This document shows positions 44,245 through 55,749 of a stretch of DNA of 64,000 nucleotides, in pieces. Below the pieces are notes generated by a model. The model was given only the letters and a program-made list of their open reading frames with translations, had not been told where the DNA came from and searched no databases. The DNA is from Labia minor (Eukaryota; Arthropoda; Insecta; Dermaptera; Spongiphoridae). Positions within the stretch are counted from its first letter, which is position 1, and every line of letters begins with the position of its first letter. The stretch lies in the NCBI GenBank assembly GCA_963082975.1, contig OY720344.1:71576546-71640545 (forward strand). The letters are read 5' to 3'. The position numbers were made by a program, and so were the translations under genes.

Positions 44245-45990
44245 TGAGACAAGAAATGTTGTTACTAAAAAATGATAATTGGTATGCGAAAAATATTGTT
44301 TTCAAATAAGTATTTTATTACGATAAAACGATAAATTAAGTTTAAACTGAAATTGCAAATACCACCGTTTGCAATGGGTTCGCCATCAATTAATAATAAT
44401 AATAATAATATTATAAATAATAAATAATAATATTATATGCTTATAAAGATCGATACACTAGATAAAAAGAAAAAATAACTAATATAAATAAATAAAGGAG
44501 AATATAAGTTATCATAGAAACTTGGGCTGTTTACAGTTTTTATGAAAATGGCTATATAGGAATATATCCAACCAGTATTCAGTGAAATAGTTCTTATCTA
44601 TAAAATAATGGTTCAAGTTCACTAAAAATTATAAAAAAATTTCAAGCCAATTCAGTCATGAATAAAAAAACTTCTTAATCATCAGCATCCCAATCTAATA
44701 AATTATAAATATAGAAAAATAAATATATTTGATGAATGTTCTAATTTTATTCATAATTATTATTTCAAATTCATGAGAATTAAAATTAATCTATACAATT
44801 TCGGAAAATCTTAAATTGAATTTTTTTCTGATTGTTTTTATTTAAAATATTTATTATTCAGAACAAAATAAAAATACATTTTCATCATTAACTATTGAAT
44901 TTGTTATTTTATTGCCTGTGAAAAGTCTACCGTTAAATGTGTTTTCATTTAAGATATTACAACTGATAAAGAGTTTAGCCTGCGGTTATGTCTCTGGCTT
45001 ACTGTATGGAAGTTATTAAAAGTTCTTACAAGTTTAAATTCTGTATAAAACACTTTTAATGTTTATATTTGGAAATGAAAGAAAAACAAAAATTTAAAAA
45101 AATAATTTTATTTAAAATTTGTAATAATGTTAGTAATATTAACAGACAAACTTTATTTAACAAGCCAATATATTTATTTTATTAATTTATTTTTTAGAAA
45201 TGACTCATTTCAATAAATCTTCATGGATTATCTATTTTTTGGGACATTCTCCTGATGGGATGTTCATTATTTTCCAAGCGTGGAATGCAATTCGATTATG
45301 CACTGCTCTATCTAAGCAGAGGATTATGCTTTTATTTTCAACCGAGAGTAGGTCAGAGGTTATTAACTTGAGAATGTTTCCATTTTCTCTTTATCATAAT
45401 AACCTGTGCGGAAACAACTAACATTAAATTTTCTCCTTTTTTTGTTTTGATTTTTTTAAATATATTTATATTAGAACGCTTTTTTAGTTATTTAAGACAA
45501 AAAATCGTATTAAGATTATGAATACAAATATATTATCTATTTAATGAGACTTCATTCTATTCTATTTCATATACTAAAATGCTTGAAAAATGAGTGATTT
45601 AATAATATTTTTTATAAATTTTCAAAATGTGAATAAACCTTTTTAAAATAAACAACAATAATCCTACACTATAAAGAACATACAATAATATAAGAAATTT
45701 GATCTACCAAGATTAAATTTCTTATTTAAATTTTCTTAATTCTAAATTATCTTGTTAATAATCGACCCTAATTTTTTGTTTATTTAAGTTTACATATATA
45801 GAATATGCAACATGCTAATTTCTGTGTATTACATGATTTATATAAATATTTAATGTTGGAATATTTTTAAAATTTTAATATTGAATTGAATTATAAATAT
45901 TAATTAAAATCATTATGTAAAAAGTATTGGTATATATGAGAGATAAAAATAAATGATAGAATATTCATTCACTAACATATTCTACTGTTA
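44245..45990. other. AT-rich stretch
   Basis: A small (AAT)n lies near 44393. The 73-codon frame at 45200-45421 has no family resemblance. Confidence 0.45.
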
Positions 45991-45998
45991 TATTATCA

Positions 45999-46174
45999 GG
46001 GGTGGCCACACTTGGTGATACTTAAAGCCATATTGAAAAGTTGAAAATGTTTAAGAGAGAAAATCGGAAAAAAATTTTACCCTTTTTTTGGGGTGGTAAA
46101 TATATATGTATCATGACTAAATTTTTTAATTGAGCCTCAATAAACTCAAAAAGAGCCACGGTTTGACCACCGTT
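45999..46174. mobile_element. hAT-type MITE, diverged
   Basis: The left end CAGGGGTGGCCACAC and right end GTTTGACCACCGTTG are diverged inverted repeats of the CAGGGGTGGCCAA type. GAGCCACGGTTTGACC is typical of the right end in this class. Flanks (TTATATTAT and TTATATCTC) could be a decayed 8-bp duplication. Confidence 0.55.
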
Positions 46175-46354
46175 GTTATATCTCGGGAAAAAAACATTAA
46201 AGCAAAATTAACATCAAACTAACAGTTACAAGATAGGGCGAAATAAAAAAATATCTTGTGATAAATTATTATTATTTAATAGAAAATATATTAAAAGATG
46301 TCAGTATTTATATATAAAATATCCATTTATCCGTTTATTTATATTCTAAATTAC

Positions 46355-46578
46355 TATCTATCTCTGCTCTACGGAACTCGAAAGTTCTTGGTCAGCAGCA
46401 ACCACACCCCTCCAAGTATTCCTATTCTGAGCCACAACCCTCCAGTCCCTACCCTCTCCTATCTCTCTCACACCTTTCTCACATTATCCCCCGTTAGTCT
46501 TCCAAGTGGACGTTTCCCACTCGGACTCCCTACCAATATATTTTTTGCCATTCTATATTCTCCCATTCTAGCCACAAA
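46355..46578 (-). mobile_element. LINE-A 3' tail fragment, copy 5
   Basis: It starts with a CTATCTAT tail at the low end, then the minus-strand end of LINE-A and further decayed C-terminal coding sequence as far as CCAATATATTTTTTGCC and CATTCTAGCCAC. Confidence 0.7.
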
Positions 46579-46589
46579 ATAATTAAATA

Positions 46590-47630
46590 AATAAATAATA
46601 CAACTAGGAGTCATAAACGATCAATATAAAACATTTTAAGTATTATTAGGGAAAAATGGTTGACAGCAGGGACAACTTTATTTATTGTACTAAATTTTAT
46701 ATTGAAAAAAAAACAGATTAGAATTTATTAAGATTTTTATTTTTAGAACTTACCCCTAGAAACTTTAATATAAAATTTCGATAGGTTGTAAAGTGCACTT
46801 TTATTAAAGTAAGTAAAGTACTAAAATGGTATTAAACTTAATAATATGACATTCTAAAGATTCAAAATTTGTGTATGGAGCAGGTTGAAATGGTCCACTT
46901 TAGGACATAAGATATATGCCAAGTTAAGTTTTATTTTACAAAAATTGAGTTTAAAATATTTTTTTATTTGATCAACAACCTATATTAAAAGTTATTATTA
47001 TTTCTTTTATGAACTTTTTAGACTTAATAATGAATAAAAATTAGAATTAAAGAACATTAAAAAAATCAAGGAAGAATATTAGAAAATATTAATTTCTAAT
47101 AGTTTTATTACTTCACTTCTACCAACTTATCCTTTGAAATAATTTTTTATCCAATACAAACAATTCCAAGTAAATTGTAAGTCATTTATTTAAAAACTCA
47201 CATTTAATATACTTTTAACTGTTCCAAGGTGAGCCACTGTCCCTTACAACTAAAAACATAAAAATGTATTCTACAAGTATAAACCTACTATGAATAATTT
47301 CAATTAAAAATGTTTGTATTCCTGGCCATTCCAGTTAGAAGAAAATATTCTTTATGGAATTTAATTCACTTTGAATTGAATTCGTAATAATTTCATTGCA
47401 GTAGCCAAGTTAAACAATCAGGTTTGAATGAATTGGGTCGACCCAAGAAGACCTGTTGAATCTTAATGTGGTGGTAGTGGGGGTGGGGGTGGATTTAGAA
47501 ATGGTATGACAGATTGATCATTCGCGTTACGTTTGCGGTTTCGAATTGAACGTCCCTGTCGAATTCCACATTTATTTTATAATCATCGATGAAATTATAT
47601 GATCATAAAAATTATAATGAAAAGTTAATT

Positions 47631-47661
<31 letters not shown>

Positions 47662-48395
47662 GTACTTTTATAAATTTAAATTTATTATAAATATTAAAAA
47701 AAATAATTGCTCTACTATCATTATTGAATATGCATATTATATATATAGTATAATTAATGTTTCTAATTATAATAATTTTAATTTATAGTTACTCTCATTT
47801 GTAGACATAAATAGACATTTGAATTTATTTGAATTGATAAATATTAACATTAAAATAATATTTTATTATAAATTTTTCTTTAAGTTATTTAAGTACTATG
47901 TTTATCTAAAAATTAAAATAATATGGAATTTAATTTAATTAATTTAATAATGTTTAATTTGTGTGTAATAATTTTAATGAAATATCCTTTAACTATTTTT
48001 TTTATTTATTATTAACTTAAGGGATTTAAGCTTATAATAATATTAATCCGGTAACACATTTATTTATTGTCCGACACATTAAATGAAATATTAAATTGAT
48101 TAAATTATTTTATAAATTTTTGTAAACTTGGTGAAGTTTGAAATTAGAATATTAAATTTAATACTTCGGGATTCAAGAGCTACACACTTGATCCTTTCAA
48201 CTACTTTTAAGATAGTTATGGTATGTCTATCTTTCATTAAATATATTTTGAAATCTGTTTTATAAGAATTAATTTATTATTATAACTTACTTATTTTTAT
48301 TAAAACCTTAAATTATTATTATTATTAATTTTATATTATGGCAATACATTTAGTACCTGGATGAATGCTTCATCTCCTTAGTTCTTTAAATATAT
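46590..48395. other. AT-rich stretch with a G-rich tract
   Basis: GGTGGTAGTGGGGGTGGGGGTGG-type sequence lies at about 47470-47492, and (TA)n at 47632-47657. No gene supported. Confidence 0.45.
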
Positions 48396-48403
48396 ACTTT
48401 AAA

Positions 48404-48578
48404 GCAGAGTTTCTCAAACTTTTTGAAGTTAAAAGTATCCATCAAAATGTTTAAGTACTAGTAAAATCATTTCGTTACAAAAAGTAAGTGTACTGTAGTT
48501 AAAACCAACGAGTTTAAGGTATCACGAGTAAACTACGGGTTTAAGGTACCACATGTACCACAGTTGGAGAACCTCTGC
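48404..48578. mobile_element. 175-bp hAT-type MITE
   Basis: The left end GCAGAGTTTCTCAAAC and the right-end complement GCAGAGGTTCTCCAAC are inverted repeats of a common hAT type. Flanks ACTTTAAA (48396-48403) and ACTATAAA (48579-48586) match at 7 of 8 bases, consistent with an old 8-bp duplication. Confidence 0.75.
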
Positions 48579-48920
48579 ACTATAAAGTTGAGTTACCTGA
48601 TTGTACTTAATTTTATAAATAAATAAAGTATATTATTTTTATTTATTTTTAATTAAGTGAAAATCAATGAAAAGTTTTAAATCATTTTAATCAAACAAAT
48701 AATTATTTTTTATTTTAAAAAAAGTATACTATTCATTGGACTTTCGTTATAAAATATGAGAATTTATTTAGCCTTTGTTTAAGTCAAATTTGTAAATCAT
48801 TTCAGAAGATATAAAAAATTCACTATTGTATAATAAACATTTTATTACAAAGAGGAAAATGAATTTAAATAAATCAAGTTAAAATAATTGATTGAACGAA
48901 ACAAGAAGAGTATTTATTTT

Positions 48921-49119
48921 TTTAGATGTTTTGTCTTCTTGTTTTCTTTTCTTTTCTCACATAAACATTGTGGACATGTACGAGATTGTACGTTAGGGTG
49001 TCTTTTAAACAGAGACATTTCCGACTCGTTTCCTTTTACTTTTTTTTTATGGTATTGCCCGATTCTCGGCACTTGCAAAAGGCATGTTTTATCGTTTGAC
49101 CCTTTACCCTTTACACTTA
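48921..49119 (-). other. Cysteine-containing open frame without start (candidate only)
   Basis: The minus-strand frame ending at about 48921 reads QTIKHAFCKCRESGNTIKKK, then SRTCPQCLCEKRKENKKTKH and a stop. Cys pairs (C-x-C, then CPQCLC) in a basic context suggest a metal-binding segment, but no family is recognised. There is no upstream ATG before a stop. The complementary strand also shows an 80-codon frame over the same bases. It may be chance, an exon or a pseudogene. Confidence 0.15.
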
Positions 49120-49134
49120 ACCTAACCTAAAGCA

Positions 49135-50135
49135 ATCAGCACAGGCATACAAAATAAATTATTCCAATTTGTTTTAATGATTTCATTAAACGCCGACTCA
49201 TAAAATTATAAAATAAAATTTGCTCATATATATAAGCAAATAAATAAATAAATACTATACATATATATATATATATATAGGGTGATTTAATTAACCTTCT
49301 ATTTTGAAATGAAATAGCTCCTCGAGTCATTTCAAATAAATACCATTAAAACAAAGAGTTCTGAAAAAACATGGAGAAAGAATTTAAAGCATACGTTTTT
49401 CTTCAAGGGAGATACAATAGATTAACCTAGACATAAAGTTGAAGAGTCTCTTTGTTTATGACTCCACTATGAAGTTTAAATTTTGGATGAGGTAAAAGTA
49501 CGAAATTTTTCTTCTTTACTTTGACCGAAATGTTCTGAGTGATAACCACTTGAGTTGTTTCTTCTTACCGGATTGTTTTTATAGTTTCAATTATTTCTGA
49601 TATTTGAACAGTTACTTTTGTGACATCTTCGTAACATCCATCAACTCAACATTTTAAATTTGCTTATAAGACCTTTAACTGTTATTTGTTTATTTTTTTT
49701 TACTTGCTATGAGTTTATTCTTTATTGCTGAAGACTACTTTCATTCTATTTCCAAAATAAAGTTTAACAATATAAATAAATAGGTTTAATAGAAATATCT
49801 TTAGAATACATTTTCACTATGTCCTGGAACAGACAATAAATTCATTCTATACTTTATTTTATACTTTCTCTAATTAATTACTGATAAAGTCGGAAGTAGT
49901 TATTTTGGACCAATGCATCAATATAACTAATTAATCTAAAAATAAAGATAAATAATGATGATATTTACTCATTTAAATATCAATCGTTATAATTTTGAAA
50001 AAAGTAACTATCATATGTGTTATGGTTATTTCAAATATTAATTCATAGATGGATTTATTTTTAATATATGTATCTTTTAATAAAGAAATAAATACATGTA
50101 AATCTCTCTATATTCAATGAAATATTAGAAAAAAT
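49135..50135. other. AT-rich stretch
   Basis: (TA)n at 49259-49279 is followed by GGGTGATTTAATTAACC, which resembles a transposon end, but no inverted partner was found. No gene seen. Confidence 0.4.
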
Positions 50136-50139
50136 AAAG

Positions 50140-50560
50140 TAAATTTGAATTGGTTTAATTAACACATATATTATGTTTAAATTATATTTAATTAATTATA
50201 AATTATGAATTAAAATTAATAAATTATATTTATTAAACCATCGCGTGTTTCGCTTTTTTGCTGATGGCACCACGGCACGTGCTAGCGCGTGATTTGCAGT
50301 AACCTGTTAAAAAATTAATTCCTGCACTTTCAACGACTCAATCAAGCTGAAATTCTATATATAGCAGTTTTATACAATTTTTAATCATGTGAAAAACTAT
50401 CAAACATATATCTTTATTTTTACGATCAGTTTAGAGGAAATTAAATTAAAACGTGGTAGGTAATGACCTAGCTGATGATTCTAACTCAAACCGTTTTTGC
50501 GTAATCAAACTTAGTGAAAATGATTCAGGAACCTTCAAAACGTATAAAAACATCAAAATA
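50140..50560 (+). mobile_element. F1 element, copy E (both ends lost)
   Basis: It carries the AT block, the CACGGCACGTGCTAGCGCGTG block, the AATCATGTGAAAAACTATC segment and the CAAACCGTTTTTGCGTAATC segment. The microsatellite is gone and the 3' end stops at AAAACATCAAAAT. Confidence 0.65.
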
Positions 50561-50569
50561 TATATACTA

Positions 50570-51480
50570 TAATCAAAAAGATTTCTTACTGAATGCAAAT
50601 ACAATGGTTTAATTTGATTTTTTTAAATTTACGTTATATTCTCCCTCTTTTAGATTATTTCCATTTCTTGCATTTTACATAAGAGTTAAAAAGCAAACGC
50701 CGGCTCTTTATTACTTCCAAGACAGATTTATTACTTTTTGATGCTATTTATTACGTTGTTACGACTTTTCCAGGGCCGGGGTGTGCGAAACCAAGCCAAG
50801 AACATGAAAAATTGAAAAATGCCAATCTTTAAGAGACTCTATTTACACAGTATTTTTTATTCATACCATTATATATATTGTCAACGAATGAATAAAAAAA
50901 ATGTTATGTCTTTATAATTTGATTAAATTTATTTGATATGTAAAGTTGTATATATGTACATAATGTAAAATAAAATTTCATTATAAAATTAATATAAATA
51001 AATGGAAATCAATTGAAATGATTAAAATGTCAAAAATTATTGATTTAATTATAAAATATATGATTAATTATTGAAGAAGCATAAGAGATTGGATACTATA
51101 TTATACTATATATATATATATCATAATTCCTAAAGAGTATATTTATTTATTTGATCAATAAACATTAAATGGATGAATGATATCTATATCTATATTATCT
51201 ATCAAACAAAAGAGGATTATATTAATTCAAGATAATTAGAAAGTTAGAAAAAACAATAAGTAATGCCTATATTAACGATTATTGTTATTTTACCTATATC
51301 AATTAATAAATATTACTTAAGAATAACTATCTATAGTAGATTAGAAATTTAAATTTCTTATTTTTTCTATTAGAATTTATCAGTATTTGTATACATAAGT
51401 TAAATATTAAAATTCTATATTTTTACTTAAAATTTCTAAATTGTTCGAAATAAAATAATTATATTCAACGATCCATTTCC
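50570..51480. other. AT-rich stretch
   Basis: A lone string CCAGGGCCGGGGTGTGCGAAAC near 50770 resembles a hAT end but has no partner. Nothing else recognised. Confidence 0.4.
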
Positions 51481-51492
51481 GGTTTACGTTTT

Positions 51493-51725
51493 TACTATCT
51501 CGCCAGATTTAGTATTGCGATCACGAAAATTTTCGATGTCGAGATTTTGATGTTGTTATACGTTTTGGAAGTTCCTGAATCATTTTCTGTGTGTATATGT
51601 GTGTGTGTGTATGTAGACAAGATAACAATAATGTAATTTGGTACACGGGTATTCAAAATTCGTAGTTTTCTATCAACTTTCAGAAATGTAGCTCATTCGG
51701 AAGAGGACTATTACCTAATTTTTTA
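51493..51725 (-). mobile_element. F1 element, copy F (3' half)
   Basis: Reverse orientation. ACTATCTCGCCAGA at the low end is the 3' hairpin with its left arm altered, followed by TCACGAAAATTTTCGATGTC, a (GT)n core near 51590 and ATGTAGCTCATTCGGAAGAG. Confidence 0.65.
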
Positions 51726-51729
51726 AATA

Positions 51730-53070
51730 TTGACTTAAAAATGAAGTTAAAGGTTTTAAATTTAAATTTAATATATGTTAATTAATTAATTTTTAATTGA
51801 ATAACAATACTATACTGTAAATTAATTTTTTTTTAAATTAATTAATTAATCCAATTCGGATATATTATATTCTAGTAATTCAGTCAGTATTGACATATAT
51901 TTTCGAATACATATTCATGCAATGTTTGAATTTATGACAATCGATCACTATTTGTTCTATCTGTGAACAAAACAGATTTATTATTTTGAATTTAAAAAAA
52001 ATATATTTGTTTTATCATTATATACTGATCAATTAATAAATTATCATCCATTTTTATTCATAAACACACTTATATTTATGTTCACATATCGTATGAATAA
52101 ATTTTACATTAACATTTATAGTGTAAATGCTATCCATAATTGTAATTCGAGTCAAGTTCAACAATAAAAACCATTATCGAGTGTGGAAGTGGGAGATGGC
52201 TTCGTCTACCGCATACCTTCTCTTAGTGATGTCAGATAACTAAAATTGTTAAATAATTGCTTATGCCAACGATCTGTTATTGATAGTAATTGACAATAAA
52301 GAAAATGTTTATAATAAAGTAAATGAAATAATAGTTATTGTAAATAGAGTAATAAATAAACACAAACACGAACACAAAATCTCTCACTAGAAAAGCATTC
52401 GTAAACGAACCTTTGAAATTACCGTTGACGTTCTCGGCACCCCAGTGAAAGCAGGAGTAAAAATGAAATATTTAAGTCATACTGGTTAAGAGCTTGAATT
52501 CAAATTGAATACTTTTTTGATTTTAATAGTAAAGTGTAATAAAAAAATTTTCCTCCAATTCAATTTAAAAAATGACGATTTACTCTTTTTTTTGTAAATT
52601 TAAATTTCAATATATATAATTCTATTATTAATAAAAGTATACACATTTACGATTCTCTTTATAAAAATTAATTATTAATTATACATACATATATTTATGA
52701 ATAAACTTGCCTTCGACTCTATTTACATATAGTACAAATATAAACAGATTAAACAGTTAATTTAGAAATAATTTCAGGAGGGGATCATTATTTAGTCCTT
52801 ATGGTATTTATCAACAAAGAATTATACTTTTTAAAAGTAAATATTCACAATATTTTAATATTAAAAGCTTTTATCTTTTATTTCTCACATACAAAGACAT
52901 CACTAGATTAACTAAAAAAATGTAACAATATTAATTTTTTTTTGCTCTTAAAATTAAAATGAATCCATTAATTTAACTTTTACTATTTATTTTTTTCCGC
53001 TTTACAAATTATAAAACAAATGAAAGTTGTTTATTAAAAAAACATTATTATTCTCTGTTAAATTTTTATT
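51730..53070. other. AT-rich stretch
   Basis: A less AT-rich patch near 52140-52240 and another at 52380-52450 have no interpretable content. Confidence 0.4.
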
Positions 53071-53076
53071 ATATAA

Positions 53077-53260
53077 CTAGCTGCTCAGCTGAAAAGTTAC
53101 TTAAATTTGTTGCACCAAATCTTCATAAAAAGGTAGCATCCCCGAACTGGAAATGGAGTATGAGGTAAATTGCGGCTCGTTTTACGTTTTCTCAGCTACA
53201 GTCCTCTCACTCATCTTAAGGGGTACTAAATTAAGCACGGGATAAGCCGACAAATGATGT
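53077..53260 (+). mobile_element. Possible third ACTAGCTGCTC element
   Basis: It starts ACTAGCTGCTCAG but then departs from the 14 kb and 18.9 kb versions. The following 170 bases are less AT-rich (TTGCGGCTCGTTTTACG) and non-coding. Confidence 0.35.
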
Positions 53261-53264
53261 TTCG

Positions 53265-55100
53265 CTTAATGTAAATTAGTAAAATAAAACAAACACATTA
53301 GTGTATTATTGGAAAAAAAGGTTTTTATTCATGCTATTGTATTAAATAAAAACAAATTGAAAAGTAAATTTTTTGTATACTAATTCGACATTTAATTAAA
53401 AAAAACAATTCCGAAATCAATATTCGTATATATATGTTTTAATTAAGTAATAAATCAATAGAAAATAAATAAATAAGTAATTTAGAAATTTATCATTGAT
53501 TTAAATAGATTCTATAGATATAAATAAATAAAAATGACTAATAGGTTGCCTAATTATAAAATATATTATAGTAATGTAAACTAAATTCATAAATATTTTA
53601 AATTGATTTATATATATTTTTATTTTCTAAGATTTTTAAATATAAATAAAATAATATATTTATATTATATATTTTCTAATTAATTATGAATGATGGAGAT
53701 ATATGATTCCATTTTCAAATAAAATATTTGAATTAAATAGAATTAATTAATTAATTCTATATAACTAAATTTCCATTTTAATTTTTCTGATTTAACAAAC
53801 AATAGTTACCTTACCTTTTATGATGGTGAATGATTGATTGTTTTAATGTACCATGTGGTTTACATGACATCACAAGAAATAAAGTCCCTATCCTACAAGA
53901 GCGTTATTTATCATGCCTTTTGATGACAATGCACCGCCATAATCAATTGTTCTATGATTGATTCAGAATTATATTATTTAAGTGCTGCCTCAGAATTCAA
54001 ACTTGTTTTGAAAACATCTGGTCGAGTATTTTAATTCAATAATATTTTCTCACATCAAATTTTATTAAATTTATTTAATTGATTATTAATAAAAATATAT
54101 GAAAATATATAAATCATATAATATAATAAACTTGTTAAGATTTTAATTTATCATAATATATAAAAAATGTAATAAATTACTTTGAAATAAATCTTTATTT
54201 TATTTTTTCTATAAAAAATTTAAAATTGATTTTACTAGTAGTACTGTATGGATGTAAGGGATAGAGTCTATGACTTTAATAAATAAGAATAAATTTAAAG
54301 TTTTTATAAATAAAATAAGATTTATATTTTTGATGATAATTGATTGGATTGGATATTATTGGGTAATCAGGTAATAATTAAATGAACTCCGTTGCAAACA
54401 TGGTTCGAATTGGTGAAGAAATACTTGTAAAAAAGTTTGTTTATGAAAAAACCAATTTTGTGAAAAGATAAAATAAAATTAGCCAATAACTATAAAAGGG
54501 GGCCAATAACTGTATTTTTTAAGATTTTTTTTGTTTAATAAAGTAATATACTAATTGTGTGAAAATGTCATGTGAAAATGATTTTGTTTATATTCATCAA
54601 AATGCTCATAGTATCTATGTTTTGCAAACCTAATTTGACACAGATTGTTCCGCAATTTGCCCAGATATGCATTAAAGACTACTAGGAATTGCTTTACCCT
54701 ACCGGGATTCTAAATTCTTCTTGGAAATGGATCCAAAATGTGGGCGCAGAATCTCATTAATCAATATAAATCCAAGCCGGATTTTACTTTTCATAAACAA
54801 AAATTTCATGGAAACATAAAATAAAATAAAAATATTTGACTTTTTGTTAGTTTTAGTTTCTCTAAAAGAGATTATAATAATAATTTTTTATTATTTAAAT
54901 TCCTTTAGTTTCATTTTTGTTTCATTTTCCTTAGAAATTAATGTTAATGAATTAAAAAAATACAGTAAATTATGTTAAATATTTTATTACACATTGGAAA
55001 ATATAATTAAAATAAGAATTACTTCAAAGGATTAAAGTCAAATATGTGTCAAGTTTTTTAGGGTAAAGTCAATTTACAAGAACTCATCTAAAAAATGATT
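53265..55100. other. AT-rich stretch
   Basis: A patch at 54590-54790 has one broken frame (GIALPYRDSKFFLEMDPKCG) not matching any family I recognise. Otherwise empty. Confidence 0.4.
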
Positions 55101-55105
55101 TCTGA

Positions 55106-55746
55106 TTTTTTACCGACCGACGACAGTAAGGGAGGTATTGTTTTCACACCAAATTTCACATGTGGAGATTTTTACATATCTATCTCCACGAATCATGCAT
55201 TTTCTTAACAGAAAAAAGTATTTTTAGCATCATGTCTGTCCGTCCGTCCGTCCGTCCGTATAGATGTGTACAACTTGAACGGTTCAACGGATTTTGACGA
55301 AATTTGGTATATTTACTTAATGCATCAGTATGATGAATTGATCAACTTTTAGTGTATATCAGGAAACCGGAAGTGGTAGTATTACCGATCGACGTTAGGA
55401 AGGGAAGGGTTATTTTCACACCAAGTTTCACATGAGGAGATTTTTTACATATCATCACGAATCATGCACTTTGTATTGGTTTTATCCTCGGGAAAAATCA
55501 TCTTCATTAGTTTTTACTTAATTTAAAATTATATGAAGTCGCCCAGCCCTTCATGACATCATAGCCAGCTCCTACTTATATACGATATAAATAAAATAAA
55601 ATTAAAAATATTTATGTTATATCCATATCTGTTTTTTATTGCATTAATAGATGTATTAAAATTATTTGAAATTGTTTCTGTAGCTGGAAATTAATTTATT
55701 TCAAACCGTCAGTCGGTTCTGTGCCTGGCCACAGGTCAACTTATTT
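55106..55746 (-). mobile_element. F2 element, copy 4 (full length)
   Basis: Reverse orientation, from TTTTTACCGACCGACGACAG at the low end to CAGTCGGTTCTG with GCCTGGCCACAGGTC at the high end. It keeps both internal units (near 55120-55200 and 55390-55475), the (GTCC)n core at about 55237-55259 and AACTTTTAGTGTATATCAGG. The paired CRE positions are mutated to TGAAGTCG and TGACATCA but keep the same 20-base spacing. Confidence 0.75.
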
Positions 55747-55749
55747 GGA

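Noticed and set aside
45200..45421. 73-codon plus-strand frame starting MTHFNKSSWI
   Set aside because: No family resemblance, no flanking support and a length expected by chance here.
49117..49132. Telomere-like TTAACCTAACCTAA
   Set aside because: Only two imperfect CCTAA units; too short to indicate telomeric or interstitial telomere DNA.
49280..49300. Transposon-end-like GGGTGATTTAATTAACC after a (TA)n
   Set aside because: No inverted partner or coding remnant found within several kilobases.
50768..50792. hAT-end-like CCAGGGCCGGGGTGTGCG
   Set aside because: A single end with no partner, duplication or transposase.
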